Shown: positions 6,052 through 14,404, numbered from the stretch's first letter. The stretch: 64,000 nucleotides of DNA from Lyngbya aestuarii BL J (GCF_000478195.2 NZ_AUZM01000008.1:1-64000), one strand, 5' to 3'. The notes: generated from the letters alone by a model not told the origin. A program made the numbers and translations.

Positions 6052-7404
6052 ATGACTTCACAAATCACTTCAATTAACTCCAATAATTTTAGAAAATCCC
6101 TTGAATTTACCCTAAAATGGGAGGGAGGTTTATCTAACCATTTGGCTGACCAGGGAGGATTAACTAATTTTGGAATTACTCAAACTTCTTATTCTACTTG
6201 GAAGGGCAGAAAATTTGATTGTGTTTCTAAAATATCGAAGCAGGAAGCCGAACAATTTTACTTTGAAGAATGCTGGTTGAAAGCAGAATGCGATCGCATA
6301 ATTTTACCGCTAGCAATCGTACATTTTGATACGGCGGTTAACTTTGGGTTGTGGGGTTCCATTCAATTTTTAGCTGAGTCTCTTAATATTTCTACAACTC
6401 AAGACAACTTAAAAAATCTGGTGTTTGGCAAATTGAGCGATATTAAAACCGTCAGTGATTTCCAGAAAATTGCCCTCAAGTATTGTCAAGGAAGAATTCA
6501 GTATCGACATCAACGAGTTCAGGAAAAACCAGATCAGGAAGTTTTTCTAGAAGGCTGGCTAAATCGGGATAATGACTTACTTGAATTGGTTTCTAATCTT
6601 AATACAACCTTGAGTTTAAGAATCATTAAACCAACAGTCATTAAGTTGAAGCCTATTCAATCAACAGAGTTATCAGATTTTGAGAAAGTTCAAGTTTCCT
6701 CACCCAGAGTATTTTCAATCAACTGTTACGAACGAATTAGAAAGCACGTTAGAGTTTACGTTAATGATGAGGATGAACCTTTTAAAGGAAAACCAATCTG
6801 GTATATTTTTGAGGAACATTGCCAAGTTTATGAATCTCCTGATGATTTAATTTCTGGTTCAGACTTGATTATTCCAAAATCCAAGAAAAAAGTTCAATTA
6901 AATATTTCGTATAAAAGTCAAACGGATAACTTCTATAACCCAACCGGAGCCTGCAACGTTACCAGCGTCGCCATGTGCCTCGAATATTTCAAAGCCGGGC
7001 GTAATCCCCAATATTCTAGGTTTACTCAATTTGAGGATGAGTTGTATCAGTATTGTTTAGATGGGGGCTATTCTCGTCAAAATTCTTACCATTTGGCGCA
7101 AGTAATTCGGGATTATGGTTGCCAAGATAAGTTCACTGAATATGCTCTTATTGAACAGGTAAAAGATTGGATTGCAGAGGATAATCCCTGTATAATTCAC
7201 GGATATTTTACAAGCTTTGGTCATATTATTGTTGCGGTTGGATATGACGAAGATGGTTTGATTGTTCACGACCCCTATGGGGAATGGTTCTCTACCGGAT
7301 ATCGAACTGATTTAACGGGAGCTTATTTACATTATTCCTACGGGTTAATTAAAAAAACCTGCATCCCAGACGGGAAATTTTGGGTTCACTTTGTTTCCAA
7401 ATAA
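6052..7404 (+). CDS. Two-domain lysin: GH108-type muramidase plus C39-like peptidase
   Basis: Residues about 15-170 carry the N-acetylmuramidase (GH108) pattern KWEGGLSNH...DQGGLTNFGIT, with Glu24 as probable catalytic acid. Residues about 280-445 form a papain-like C39-family domain with Cys301 (GACNVTSVAM), His391 (GHIIVAVGYD) and Asp407 (HDPYG). The pair would cleave glycan and peptide bonds of peptidoglycan, as phage endolysins do. No signal peptide is visible, so export would need a holin or another route. It is the first rightward gene of the element and lacks the two-box motif. A host cell-wall enzyme is a less likely alternative. Confidence 0.75.
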   Translation: MTSQITSINSNNFRKSLEFTLKWEGGLSNHLADQGGLTNFGITQTSYSTWKGRKFDCVSKISKQEAEQFYFEECWLKAECDRIILPLAIVHFDTAVNFGLWGSIQFLAESLNISTTQDNLKNLVFGKLSDIKTVSDFQKIALKYCQGRIQYRHQRVQEKPDQEVFLEGWLNRDNDLLELVSNLNTTLSLRIIKPTVIKLKPIQSTELSDFEKVQVSSPRVFSINCYERIRKHVRVYVNDEDEPFKGKPIWYIFEEHCQVYESPDDLISGSDLIIPKSKKKVQLNISYKSQTDNFYNPTGACNVTSVAMCLEYFKAGRNPQYSRFTQFEDELYQYCLDGGYSRQNSYHLAQVIRDYGCQDKFTEYALIEQVKDWIAEDNPCIIHGYFTSFGHIIVAVGYDEDGLIVHDPYGEWFSTGYRTDLTGAYLHYSYGLIKKTCIPDGKFWVHFVSK

Positions 7405-7408
7405 AAAA

Positions 7409-7454
7409 TTAGATGTTAGAGTTTCCGTGTTCACAGAAATTTTCTAACATCTAA
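7409..7454. terminator. Bidirectional hairpin between convergent genes
   Basis: Perfect 11-bp arms TTAGATGTTAG and CTAACATCTAA separated by 24 bases, between the lysin stop and the 98-aa gene stop. Position and symmetry suit a shared terminator, though the T-tracts are short. Confidence 0.55.
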
Positions 7455-7461
7455 CAACCAT

Positions 7462-7758
7462 CTAAATTTGTGCTAAGATTTGTCCAACTTGCTCGTATTT
7501 TTCAAACAAATCTCGGTCATAATAATCTGTGCGACAGCAATAAACCATCACTCCAAATCGGCCTAAGTTCTTGTCGGGTAAGAAAATAGTACAATCATGC
7601 CGATAATATTGAAACAAATTCCCTAAATGCGGTTTAATGTTGGTACAGTCATCATTATATTTCTTAGACCGTGCTTTCAAACGTTCCGAAATACTAAGTC
7701 GGGGTTTATTATCAGGCTTAACCTTCAAACCAAATTTGGATGGAATTCGGATTGTCAT
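7462..7758 (-). CDS. Hypothetical protein, 98 aa
   Basis: A basic N-terminus (KVKPDNKPRLSISERLKARSK) and a Cys/Tyr-rich C-terminal half (GVMVYCCRTDYYDRDLFEKY). No family recognised. A variant two-box motif lies upstream at 7780-7804. Confidence 0.55.
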   Translation of the reverse strand: MTIRIPSKFGLKVKPDNKPRLSISERLKARSKKYNDDCTNIKPHLGNLFQYYRHDCTIFLPDKNLGRFGVMVYCCRTDYYDRDLFEKYEQVGQILAQI

Positions 7759-7779
7759 TTTTTAACCTCAATTGTACAA

Positions 7780-7804
7780 TAACTCAAACTACTAATAGCG
7801 ATAG
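7780..7804 (-). promoter_or_regulatory. Two-box promoter-like motif, variant
   Basis: On the minus strand: CTATCGC, ten bases, TTGAGTTA, 21 bases upstream of the ATG at 7758. Confidence 0.5.
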
Positions 7805-8220
7805 CAAATAATTATAACTTTGTTTTCATTTAAACTAATGATTTTTTTGGGTGTGGTATCCCTTGATAAAATTAAACCCCACAATAGAATACTCTACTGC
7901 AAGGTTTATTGATTCGGGCTAAAATGGAATGTCAGCAATTACTTTAGTATAAGCTTCAATTAAGCAAGCTATAAAGTTACTGTTGCGACCAACACCTTCC
8001 CAACGGCTATTTTGAACTCCAACAATATGGCTGCAAGTTTCGCTGTCCTCGCAACTCCACCCCTAAAGGTGATGGCAGATAACAACTGTGGATGTTGTTC
8101 CAATTTGGCTTTAATAACTGCGGTCATTATTTGCTTATCTGGTTCAATATACCCGGTTTTGTAGGCTTGATAAACAGCTTCAGCATCAACAAAACTTTGG
8201 TTGTTAAATACAACGGGATA

Positions 8221-8271
8221 GCGCGAACTTGCGGCCCGGCGGTTTCCGTCGAGAGCAAAGTTCGTAAGAGA
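8221..8271 (+). repeat. 51-bp palindromic repeat, copy C
   Basis: Same element as A and B, in the opposite orientation relative to its host gene, read there as SLTNFALDGNRRAASSR. It has the CCGTCG centre variant also seen in copy A. Confidence 0.85.
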
Positions 8272-8317
8272 GTGATGCTTAATTTTGCCTTTCTTAAAGC
8301 TTAACTCAGTTGGGTTA

Positions 8318-8369
8318 GCGCGAACTTGCGGCGGGCGCGGTTTCCGGCGAGAGCAAAGTTCGTAAGAGA
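8318..8369 (+). repeat. Palindromic repeat, copy D (52 bp, one extra base)
   Basis: The centre reads GCGGCGGGCGCGG, one base longer than the GCGGCCCGGCGG of copies A-C. The extra base makes the insertion 52 bp and destroys the reading frame of the host gene 7919-8440. Confidence 0.85.
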
Positions 8370-8464
8370 GTGAGAGCGGCACCCAAACCATTCATCTCAG
8401 AAGAACCTGACCAAATATTTAGTGGAGATGCAAGTTTCATGCGCTGAAAGTATCCGGCACGTCA

Positions 8465-8489
8465 AAATATCATCTCCGTCTAACGGCAG
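8465..8489 (-). promoter_or_regulatory. Two-box promoter-like motif, variant
   Basis: On the minus strand: CTGCCGT, ten bases, TGATATTT, upstream of the ATG at 8440. It supports that start for the broken gene. Confidence 0.5.
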
Positions 8490-8670
8490 TTTTCACTTAA
8501 GTTGCTTTTCTATTCAATCTATGTTTTTTAATGATAAACTAGAGAAAAGTAGATGTAAAAAACCGGGAATTTTGTTTAATTTATGTTAAAAAATTAGCTG
8601 AACATTGAGTACCACAAAAAGAAATTTGCCATCTCCTGTTCTTTTACTGGGTGTCAGGTAGTTAATAAAA

Positions 8671-8796
8671 ATGGGAAATATTTTGAAAAAGTTATTAATT
8701 TTCGCGCCTTCAACCCTTGAGAATTTTGCAACCAATCCTAGTCCATTTTTCCGAGGAATTCACAGAACCTATCAAGTGATTACGCGCGCTAAATGA
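8671..8796 (+). CDS. Possible small protein, 41 aa
   Basis: A 41-codon frame (MGNILKKLLIFAPSTLENFA..., ending TYQVITRAK) in the otherwise empty gap 8490-8841, just before the membrane protein gene. It is basic and has no recognised family. The rest of this gap (8490-8670) shows only AT-rich sequence. Confidence 0.3.
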   Translation: MGNILKKLLIFAPSTLENFATNPSPFFRGIHRTYQVITRAK

Positions 8797-8841
8797 GGAG
8801 ATAATACCAACACCAAAAATGGAGGTTAAGCAAAGCGAACG

Positions 8842-10164
8842 ATGCCTTTAAGTTTAAGTTATTCAATTTTAAAAAACCGAATTCAAGATGGGTTGTGGTT
8901 GGGAAAAGATGTTCTCAAAGTTCCTCCCGAACTCTCTAGTTTAGTAGGTGGTGCAACATCACCAATAATTTCGGGATTGGCTTCAATAGAAGAATTCCGC
9001 GCCTTTGCTGAATTAGCTTTATCAATGCCCAATATTTCTGTTAAAGCAAGTCTTTTGACTCTGGAAACTTGCTATGGGATTAATCGGGCTGTCAATTCCA
9101 AAACTCGAACCAACCCGACTGGATGGGGAAATCAAATTTTAAGTCGAGATTTACCATCAGATAACGAAGTTATTGCTTATTCTAGAGCTGTTGAAACTTG
9201 GAACGAAACTCTTGATGTTCCCTTTCTTAACCAAAATTTTCAATCCCTTCAGCAACAATTTTTACAACAATTTGGGAATATTAAGGAGACGGCTCGTACT
9301 CAAATTTTACAATTTCAAGATGAGTTTGGATTGCCATTTATTGAAGAAAATATTAATACAATAAGAATTTTAGCGGACAATGCTTCAGGTAGAGAAGAAG
9401 GGAGATTACGAAATCAATTATCGAGGTTAAGGAAGCTTCTTAATTCTCTAAATCCACTGGATAACACTCCAATTGGAGAAACACCAAGCTTTGATTTTGA
9501 CAATTATCTAGCTTCTGTTAGTCCCAGAAGTGCAGTTAATATTTTTGATGTGGTGGGAGTAGTTCAACAATTAGCTACTTGGTTCTTGTCTTTGTTTCAA
9601 GTTGGTTCAATAATAGAAGCACTAAGTTATACCGTTACATCAGTTGTTTGCAAAGCCCTTAATTTATCAGGAGCTAGAGGTTGTCGCTATTTGGCTGCTG
9701 GTGCTTTAAAGAATTTATCTCTACCTGCTGCTGTTAGTTCATCGGGAAGTTTATTTGCGGGAGCATGGGCAACTTTATTCCCTTATTTTGCCATTATTGC
9801 AGTAATTTCAATCCTTATTATTGCTGCTTTACATCATTCTAAATCCACCAAACTTGGCAATTTAATTTATATCTTTGGAATCAAAGCTCCCGAGCTGGCT
9901 CCCGATTTTGGATTTTCAATGGTGTTGGAAGGAAACGAAGGAGAAACCCGGGCTTATTTGGGAGAGTTAGTTGATAAATTTCTCAATGAAGCGGGACGTA
10001 GCTATCAACGAGTTTTACTTTTTGTTAAACGAGAAGGAGATTCTCCCAACTTCTGCACCGATTACACTGACTTGTACACCCCTGTTCCTATCACAGACGA
10101 AACCCAAATAGAAATGCTTTGGAATTCTCTCAAACCCTTCTTGGATGAGTTTGATGAAGATTAA
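8842..10164 (+). CDS. Hypothetical membrane-anchored protein, 440 aa
   Basis: The N-terminal half is soluble and Gln/Asn-rich with a coiled-coil-like stretch (residues about 140-215). A hydrophobic central region includes WFLSLFQVGSIIEAL and a clear membrane helix (FPYFAIIAVISILIIAALHH, about residues 322-341). A charged C-terminal domain follows. No family recognised. GGAGG lies 17-21 bases upstream of the ATG. The gene is 104 bases upstream of the polymerase-like gene in the same orientation, with repeat copy E between them, so the two may be co-transcribed. Confidence 0.6.
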   Translation: MPLSLSYSILKNRIQDGLWLGKDVLKVPPELSSLVGGATSPIISGLASIEEFRAFAELALSMPNISVKASLLTLETCYGINRAVNSKTRTNPTGWGNQILSRDLPSDNEVIAYSRAVETWNETLDVPFLNQNFQSLQQQFLQQFGNIKETARTQILQFQDEFGLPFIEENINTIRILADNASGREEGRLRNQLSRLRKLLNSLNPLDNTPIGETPSFDFDNYLASVSPRSAVNIFDVVGVVQQLATWFLSLFQVGSIIEALSYTVTSVVCKALNLSGARGCRYLAAGALKNLSLPAAVSSSGSLFAGAWATLFPYFAIIAVISILIIAALHHSKSTKLGNLIYIFGIKAPELAPDFGFSMVLEGNEGETRAYLGELVDKFLNEAGRSYQRVLLFVKREGDSPNFCTDYTDLYTPVPITDETQIEMLWNSLKPFLDEFDED

Positions 10165-10179
10165 ATGTGATTCCTAGCA

Positions 10180-10231
10180 GCGCGAACTTGCGGCGGGCGC
10201 GGTTTCCGGCGAGAGCAAAGTTCGTAAGAGA
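10180..10231 (+). repeat. Palindromic repeat, copy E (intergenic, 52 bp)
   Basis: Carries the same one-base-longer centre as copy D. It lies between the 440-aa gene and the polymerase-like gene, where it could fold in a shared transcript. Confidence 0.85.
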
Positions 10232-10268
10232 GTGGGTCAAATCAATAATTTACTAAGGAGAAATCCAA

Positions 10269-12938
10269 ATGCCAATAACATTTGAAAACTTTAGATATGA
10301 CCGTGAGGGAGAGAAAGGACGGCTGGATACCGTTGCCAGTTGGATTGTGTGGAAATGTTCCGAACGACGATTCTCAAAAGGCCCCCGTGTGGTTCTCAGA
10401 AACACAATGTTAGCAGCCTTGCATCCAACAAAGGTTTTTTGCATTGGGGAAATAAATAAGAACGAGAAAAATCCTAAAAAGCTTAATTCTTTTAAACCTA
10501 GAAATTCAGACTTTGCATTCTTCCTAGACTTGGCTTCAAACAGTAGAACGCATGGAAGATTTACCTTCACCCAAAAAGCTACAATTGGTTCACCCTATTA
10601 CGGAGAAGATTGGAAACGGATAATCTACGGTTCGATCCTTCACACCGGATGCAACCGAATGTTCTACCAACAGATGAATTATATTGTTGTTGACGACGAA
10701 CACCGAACAACAACAGGAAACCCGCAGGATGACCCCGTAAATCAAACTCACTGGGACACGGGCGACTCCCATGCAAAAGCCAGCAGCCAACTTATGGCAC
10801 TCCTCGAAGCCTATCCAACATCTCCTTATAATCCTGATGGAAAAAACGAGGAAAACAACGAGACTTTACCTCCCGAAATTCCAAATCCAATCGCAGTTCA
10901 ATTTAGGGCATCGTTAAGAAACGAATGGGTTGGCAAGGGTACTATTTCCCATAATCCTAAGTTGGATGACACTGAATTTGACCTTGTTATTCCCCTATCT
11001 TCTTTGAAGGGCAACAAACCCAGTTTGGGAAACCATGAAGGGAAAATTGTGATTGGGGTTGTCTTTGAGGCTGAAGAACGGCGGGCAAAACCCGGTTGGA
11101 TGATTTGGCAATGGTTTGATTTTGAAACCCTAGAACAAGATGGAATTATTACTCGACTCCATGAGAAATGTCAAAATTTAGCAGCCGCTTTTGATTCAAT
11201 CCAGAACCTCGCCGAAATTATGAGGGTAGAGCTTAGGGAAGCTGAACTTGAATTGGCTGATTTAGAGGATAATCCCGATGCTGAGGCGGAATATGCCAAC
11301 ATCGCAGTGAATGTTATCAAAGCCGATAGAAATGGCTTGTTATTGCTTCATCCTTATATTGTCAAAAAGGTGAAGGAACGGTGTCAGCAAATGTGGAAAA
11401 ACCTTGCTAAAGCTGCCGGGGTAAGATTCTACTCCGTGATGTGTATGCCTGACCAATATTTTGAACGGTATCAAATTAAGATGCCGGATGAAACTTGGAA
11501 ATATAGTCCTAAAACTTTCTGTTCCAAATCCTTTCTGGGCAATCGTAAATATATTGTTTTCTGCAACCCGATGAGACACTGGGGCGATATTCAACTCTGG
11601 AATAACACCCATGAGGGGATGTTCCGAGATGACCCTGGCGTTCTGGCTGCCACCCGAGAACTTCTCCTTGAACTGGGCCGCGATACCGATGGGGATTTTG
11701 TGCAATTGATTACAGCATCAACTTATCCAAATGTGGCGGAGGCGATCGCCAACTTTAACAAACCGCCTTCCGTGAAGAAATTCCCCAAAGTCCCCCTAAC
11801 TGGGAGTTTCCAACAAATCGCTATCCACTCAATGAACGACCTAACTGGCGTTGTAGCATCGATGCTGGCAAGGGCTAGGGCAAGCGGTGCCGAACATATT
11901 GTTTTATCTATCCCCGGCGAAGGGTTCAGGAGAATTATCGATTTTCTCTCCCAAGAGTTGCAGGTGGCTGTCGATAGTTTGAAATCTGCTTATCCGAACA
12001 ATATTGAAGGTTTGGATGCGGTTAAGAAGTTTTTGGATGAAACCGAAACAGATGTTATGTGGTTGGCTGACCTGAAAACTGATGATTGCTATTTTACCCG
12101 CCCCTGTCTAACCAACCCCCATTTAAACGATACCGTTACCCACATTATCAACCTAGTGAACTCTTATTGGAGAAGTCCTGATTTGAAAAGCGACAGCACC
12201 CCTCAAATTTACAAAGAGGTTCTGTTTCGCGATGTGGTGGTTGACCCCTACCAGATGAAGTTAGCAACCGAACACCGAGATTTATATCGGGAAGAAATGG
12301 GGAAAGCTATTGGGTACCGCAACGAAAACGATGGCGATGACCGCTTTATCAAGCTGGTTGCCGAAAATTCCCGGTTGCGACGGGATGAATATCTCAAAAT
12401 TACTGGCAAAGTTGAAGGTGGGGAGTCCAAATTGTTCACCGCAATTTCTTGGGCCGCAGCATATTGGAGGGTTTCTCATACTGCTCACACGGGCACTGCC
12501 GGATTAGTATTCTTGTTGTTTCCTGATGAAATTATTGCTCAATTGAACAACACAAATTTACCCGAAGCTTTGGTGATTAATTGTTATGCAGCGCAACACG
12601 GAAGTTGGGCTACTCCCCGACGAGCGCCCTGGCGGGGACAGGAAGTTGATGTCCGTTGCTATTTCTATCAATTTAATGGAAAGAAATATCTGGGTCTGGA
12701 GATGAAATGGGATAAAGCTACCAAACAATTGGGTTTTCATCACTTGGGGTTAATTGGGGATAAATCTGCTGCCTATGTTTTGCCAGGATGGAGTCGTCGG
12801 ATGAAAATTTACAGCACAGCCTTTGAGAATGATCGATATCCAAGAAATCATTCACCCGAAGATAAAACAACTAGAGTTTATCTCTTTGATTTATCGATGA
12901 GTGACGAACAAATTAAAGACTTTCTGGATTCCAAATAA
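10269..12938 (+). CDS. Two-barrel (YonO/QDE-1-like) RNA polymerase candidate
   Basis: The 889-residue protein has a DxDGD metal-binding motif, D472-T-D-G-D476, preceded 39 residues earlier by NPMRHWGDIQ (433-442). This ordered pair parallels the NPxxHPGD...DxDGD of eukaryotic RdRPs (QDE-1 class) and the RxPTLHRxGIQ...NADFDGD of cellular RNA polymerase beta-prime subunits. Single-chain enzymes of this class include phage SPbeta YonO and crAss-like phage gp66. A THTG-type loop (TAHTGTAG, 738-745) could be a trigger-loop equivalent; the first barrel is not placed with confidence. Substrate (DNA or RNA template) is unknown. GGAG precedes the start. I infer it transcribes the element, perhaps from the two-box motifs. 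Confidence 0.62.
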   Translation: MPITFENFRYDREGEKGRLDTVASWIVWKCSERRFSKGPRVVLRNTMLAALHPTKVFCIGEINKNEKNPKKLNSFKPRNSDFAFFLDLASNSRTHGRFTFTQKATIGSPYYGEDWKRIIYGSILHTGCNRMFYQQMNYIVVDDEHRTTTGNPQDDPVNQTHWDTGDSHAKASSQLMALLEAYPTSPYNPDGKNEENNETLPPEIPNPIAVQFRASLRNEWVGKGTISHNPKLDDTEFDLVIPLSSLKGNKPSLGNHEGKIVIGVVFEAEERRAKPGWMIWQWFDFETLEQDGIITRLHEKCQNLAAAFDSIQNLAEIMRVELREAELELADLEDNPDAEAEYANIAVNVIKADRNGLLLLHPYIVKKVKERCQQMWKNLAKAAGVRFYSVMCMPDQYFERYQIKMPDETWKYSPKTFCSKSFLGNRKYIVFCNPMRHWGDIQLWNNTHEGMFRDDPGVLAATRELLLELGRDTDGDFVQLITASTYPNVAEAIANFNKPPSVKKFPKVPLTGSFQQIAIHSMNDLTGVVASMLARARASGAEHIVLSIPGEGFRRIIDFLSQELQVAVDSLKSAYPNNIEGLDAVKKFLDETETDVMWLADLKTDDCYFTRPCLTNPHLNDTVTHIINLVNSYWRSPDLKSDSTPQIYKEVLFRDVVVDPYQMKLATEHRDLYREEMGKAIGYRNENDGDDRFIKLVAENSRLRRDEYLKITGKVEGGESKLFTAISWAAAYWRVSHTAHTGTAGLVFLLFPDEIIAQLNNTNLPEALVINCYAAQHGSWATPRRAPWRGQEVDVRCYFYQFNGKKYLGLEMKWDKATKQLGFHHLGLIGDKSAAYVLPGWSRRMKIYSTAFENDRYPRNHSPEDKTTRVYLFDLSMSDEQIKDFLDSK

Positions 12939-13010
12939 TCAACAAATTTCAATAAAACTGATACAATCAAAATTAAACCTTGAAAATGATTGTAATCGCC
13001 ACCAACCAGC

Positions 13011-13520
13011 ATGGATACAACTTATATTCAAAATTCAACGGGATTTTCCGAAGCCACTGTAGAAGCCGTTCTCGATTCTTTGCGCGCGTTTGTTCAGCTA
13101 GAACTTCGCTCAGGCAATGAAGTGAAAATTTCTGACTTTGGCGTATTTTACCGCAAAGAACTACCCGAACGACAATCCCGTAATCCTCGCACAGGAGAGT
13201 CAATAATCGCTAAAGCAAAAACTAAACCCAAGTTTAGATTCTATGACAGCTTTGAGAAAATGATTCAGGATACAACCGATTCCTCGTCTGCATCTAAATC
13301 TCCTCAAACTCCACCTCCTGTTCCTCCTGTTCCTCCTGTTCCTCCTATTCCTTCTAAAACCTGGCATATTGCCAAACCTGATGGTAAAACTGAGATGGCT
13401 TTACAGTCAGAGTTAAAAGGTAAAATTACCCCTGATACTCTCATTTGGACTGAAGGACAAGAGAGTTGGAAAGCGGCATCGGATATTGCTGAGTTAAGTT
13501 ATTTGCTTCAAGCTGCTTAA
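13011..13520 (+). CDS. HU-like DNA-binding protein with C-terminal GYF_2 domain
   Basis: Residues 1-85 match the HU/IHF fold (TGFSEATVEAVLDSLRAFV, then KISDFGVFYRKELPERQSRNPRTGE, where the arm RNPRTGE is characteristic). A proline-rich linker of repeated PPVPP units (about 105-118) leads to a GYF_2 (DUF4339) domain: WHIAKPDGKTEMALQSELKG...LIWTEGQESWKAASD. HU domains bend DNA; GYF_2 domains are short interaction modules. The fusion suggests a nucleoid-type protein that recruits a partner. It lies 72 bases after the polymerase-like gene and ends with a terminator. Confidence 0.78.
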   Translation: MDTTYIQNSTGFSEATVEAVLDSLRAFVQLELRSGNEVKISDFGVFYRKELPERQSRNPRTGESIIAKAKTKPKFRFYDSFEKMIQDTTDSSSASKSPQTPPPVPPVPPVPPIPSKTWHIAKPDGKTEMALQSELKGKITPDTLIWTEGQESWKAASDIAELSYLLQAA

Positions 13521-13572
13521 TTGAATTCTTTGCCTTATCAGCGCTTAGTCGGAACTTAACTTTAATGGAATT

Positions 13573-13597
13573 CTCTGTTTAACTACAGAGATTTTTT
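13573..13597 (+). terminator. Rho-independent terminator
   Basis: Hairpin CTCTGT...ACAGAG followed by ATTTTTTATT, 53 bases after the HU-GYF_2 stop. Confidence 0.8.
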
Positions 13598-13685
13598 ATT
13601 TCTAATTATAAAAAAAAGACCCCTGAACGATAGTCTACAAGTTATCCAAAGAGCGCGTTGACATTTTCTTGAATTTATTAAAGAA

Positions 13686-13735
13686 GCGCTTGCCTTGCGG
13701 CCTGGTGGTTTCCGGCGAGACTTAGTTTGTAAGAA
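13686..13735 (+). repeat. Diverged palindromic repeat, copy F
   Basis: GCGCTTGCCTTGCGGCC...GGTTTCCGGCGAGACTTAGTTTGTAAGAA: the same layout as copies A-E, but the outer arms differ (GCTTGCCTTGCGG, CTTAGTTTG). It forms a subfamily with copies G and H. Intergenic. Confidence 0.65.
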
Positions 13736-13757
13736 GGGGCATAAAGCCCCCTGATAA

Positions 13758-14090
13758 TTAAACTGAACCGATGTTTATTTCTTGCGCGTTCGCATACTCA
13801 AATAATTCAATGAGTGATTTCCGAGTTTCAACGTACATTTTACCCAGATTGTCAATTTCAGGAGATTTAATGGAACTTAATTCAGTCTCAGAGATGTCTT
13901 TCAAGGCTTGTTTGAGTAAGTTGCAATCTTCCCAGTTGATATCAATTTCGTCAGTCCAAAGTTTATCGAGTAAAAAAATTGATTCATGCTTGGAAAGAGT
14001 AAACACAGCTTCAACGAATCCTCGGAAATAAGCATTGCTTCCCATGCAAGTAATTTGCTCTGGTTTATAAGCTGCTAAGTAAATTGTCAT
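13758..14090 (-). CDS. Hypothetical protein, 110 aa
   Basis: The second ATG (14090) is chosen because it follows AAGGAAAG and because the two-box motif at 14115-14139 overlaps the longer version starting at 14129. The product (MTIYLAAYKPEQITCMGSNA, FTLSKHESIFLLDKLWTDEID) is a soluble alpha/beta protein of unknown family. Confidence 0.55.
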   Translation of the reverse strand: MTIYLAAYKPEQITCMGSNAYFRGFVEAVFTLSKHESIFLLDKLWTDEIDINWEDCNLLKQALKDISETELSSIKSPEIDNLGKMYVETRKSLIELFEYANAQEINIGSV

Positions 14091-14114
14091 TTGCTTTCCT
14101 TTTCTACAATTAAT

Positions 14115-14139
14115 AAGAACTAAATCCAAAAAGCGGTAG
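14115..14139 (-). promoter_or_regulatory. Two-box promoter-like motif
   Basis: On the minus strand: CTACCGC, ten bases, TAGTTCTT. The first box is perfect and the second weak. Confidence 0.5.
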
Positions 14140-14371
14140 ATTAATCCTATTTATTGAAGGATTAAAGCGTTTGTCATGTCTACCTGAAACTACTTTTCTC
14201 CAACAGTCAAAAGCATTCTTAATTGTTAAAAACCCGCAGAAAAAATTGTAGTAAAATATCGAAAATCGACAATAACATTCCCAATAAATTGATTCAACCA
14301 TTCGCTTATCCATAGTTATTCAACGCACTTTCAATTTTACAATGTTTGTTAGATTGTTGACTAGGTAAATA

Positions 14372-14404
14372 AAATAATCCCCCAACTAATCAGCTAGGGG
14401 ATTT
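14372..14404 (-). terminator. Rho-independent terminator
   Basis: Hairpin AATCCCC...GGGGGATT followed by ATTTTATTT on the minus strand, just after the ASCH gene. Confidence 0.65.

Larger units (their letters stand above)
7919..8440 (-). pseudogene. Element gene broken by two repeat insertions and a frameshift
   Basis: The native start is the ATG at 8440 (MKLASPLNIWSGSSEMNGLG), 24 bases after a two-box motif. Repeat copy D (8318-8369) inserts 52 bp between AALT and NPTEL and breaks the frame. Copy C (8221-8271) then sits in frame before YPVVFNNQSFVDAEAVYQ. Near 8040-8060 a further frameshift separates ITFRGGV from TCSHIVGVQNSRWEGVGR, which ends at the stop at 7919. The joined protein would be about 140 residues; I do not recognise its family. 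Its conserved-looking C-terminus suggests recent decay. Confidence 0.65.

Noticed and set aside
10253-12743. Several antisense ORFs of 60-120 aa
   Set aside because: They are reverse-strand shadows of the long polymerase-like gene with no motif or start signal of their own.
14110-14313. 67-aa minus-strand ORF
   Set aside because: It spans a two-box motif and overlaps the leader of the gene starting at 14090; composition is Cys/Phe-rich and no homology is apparent.
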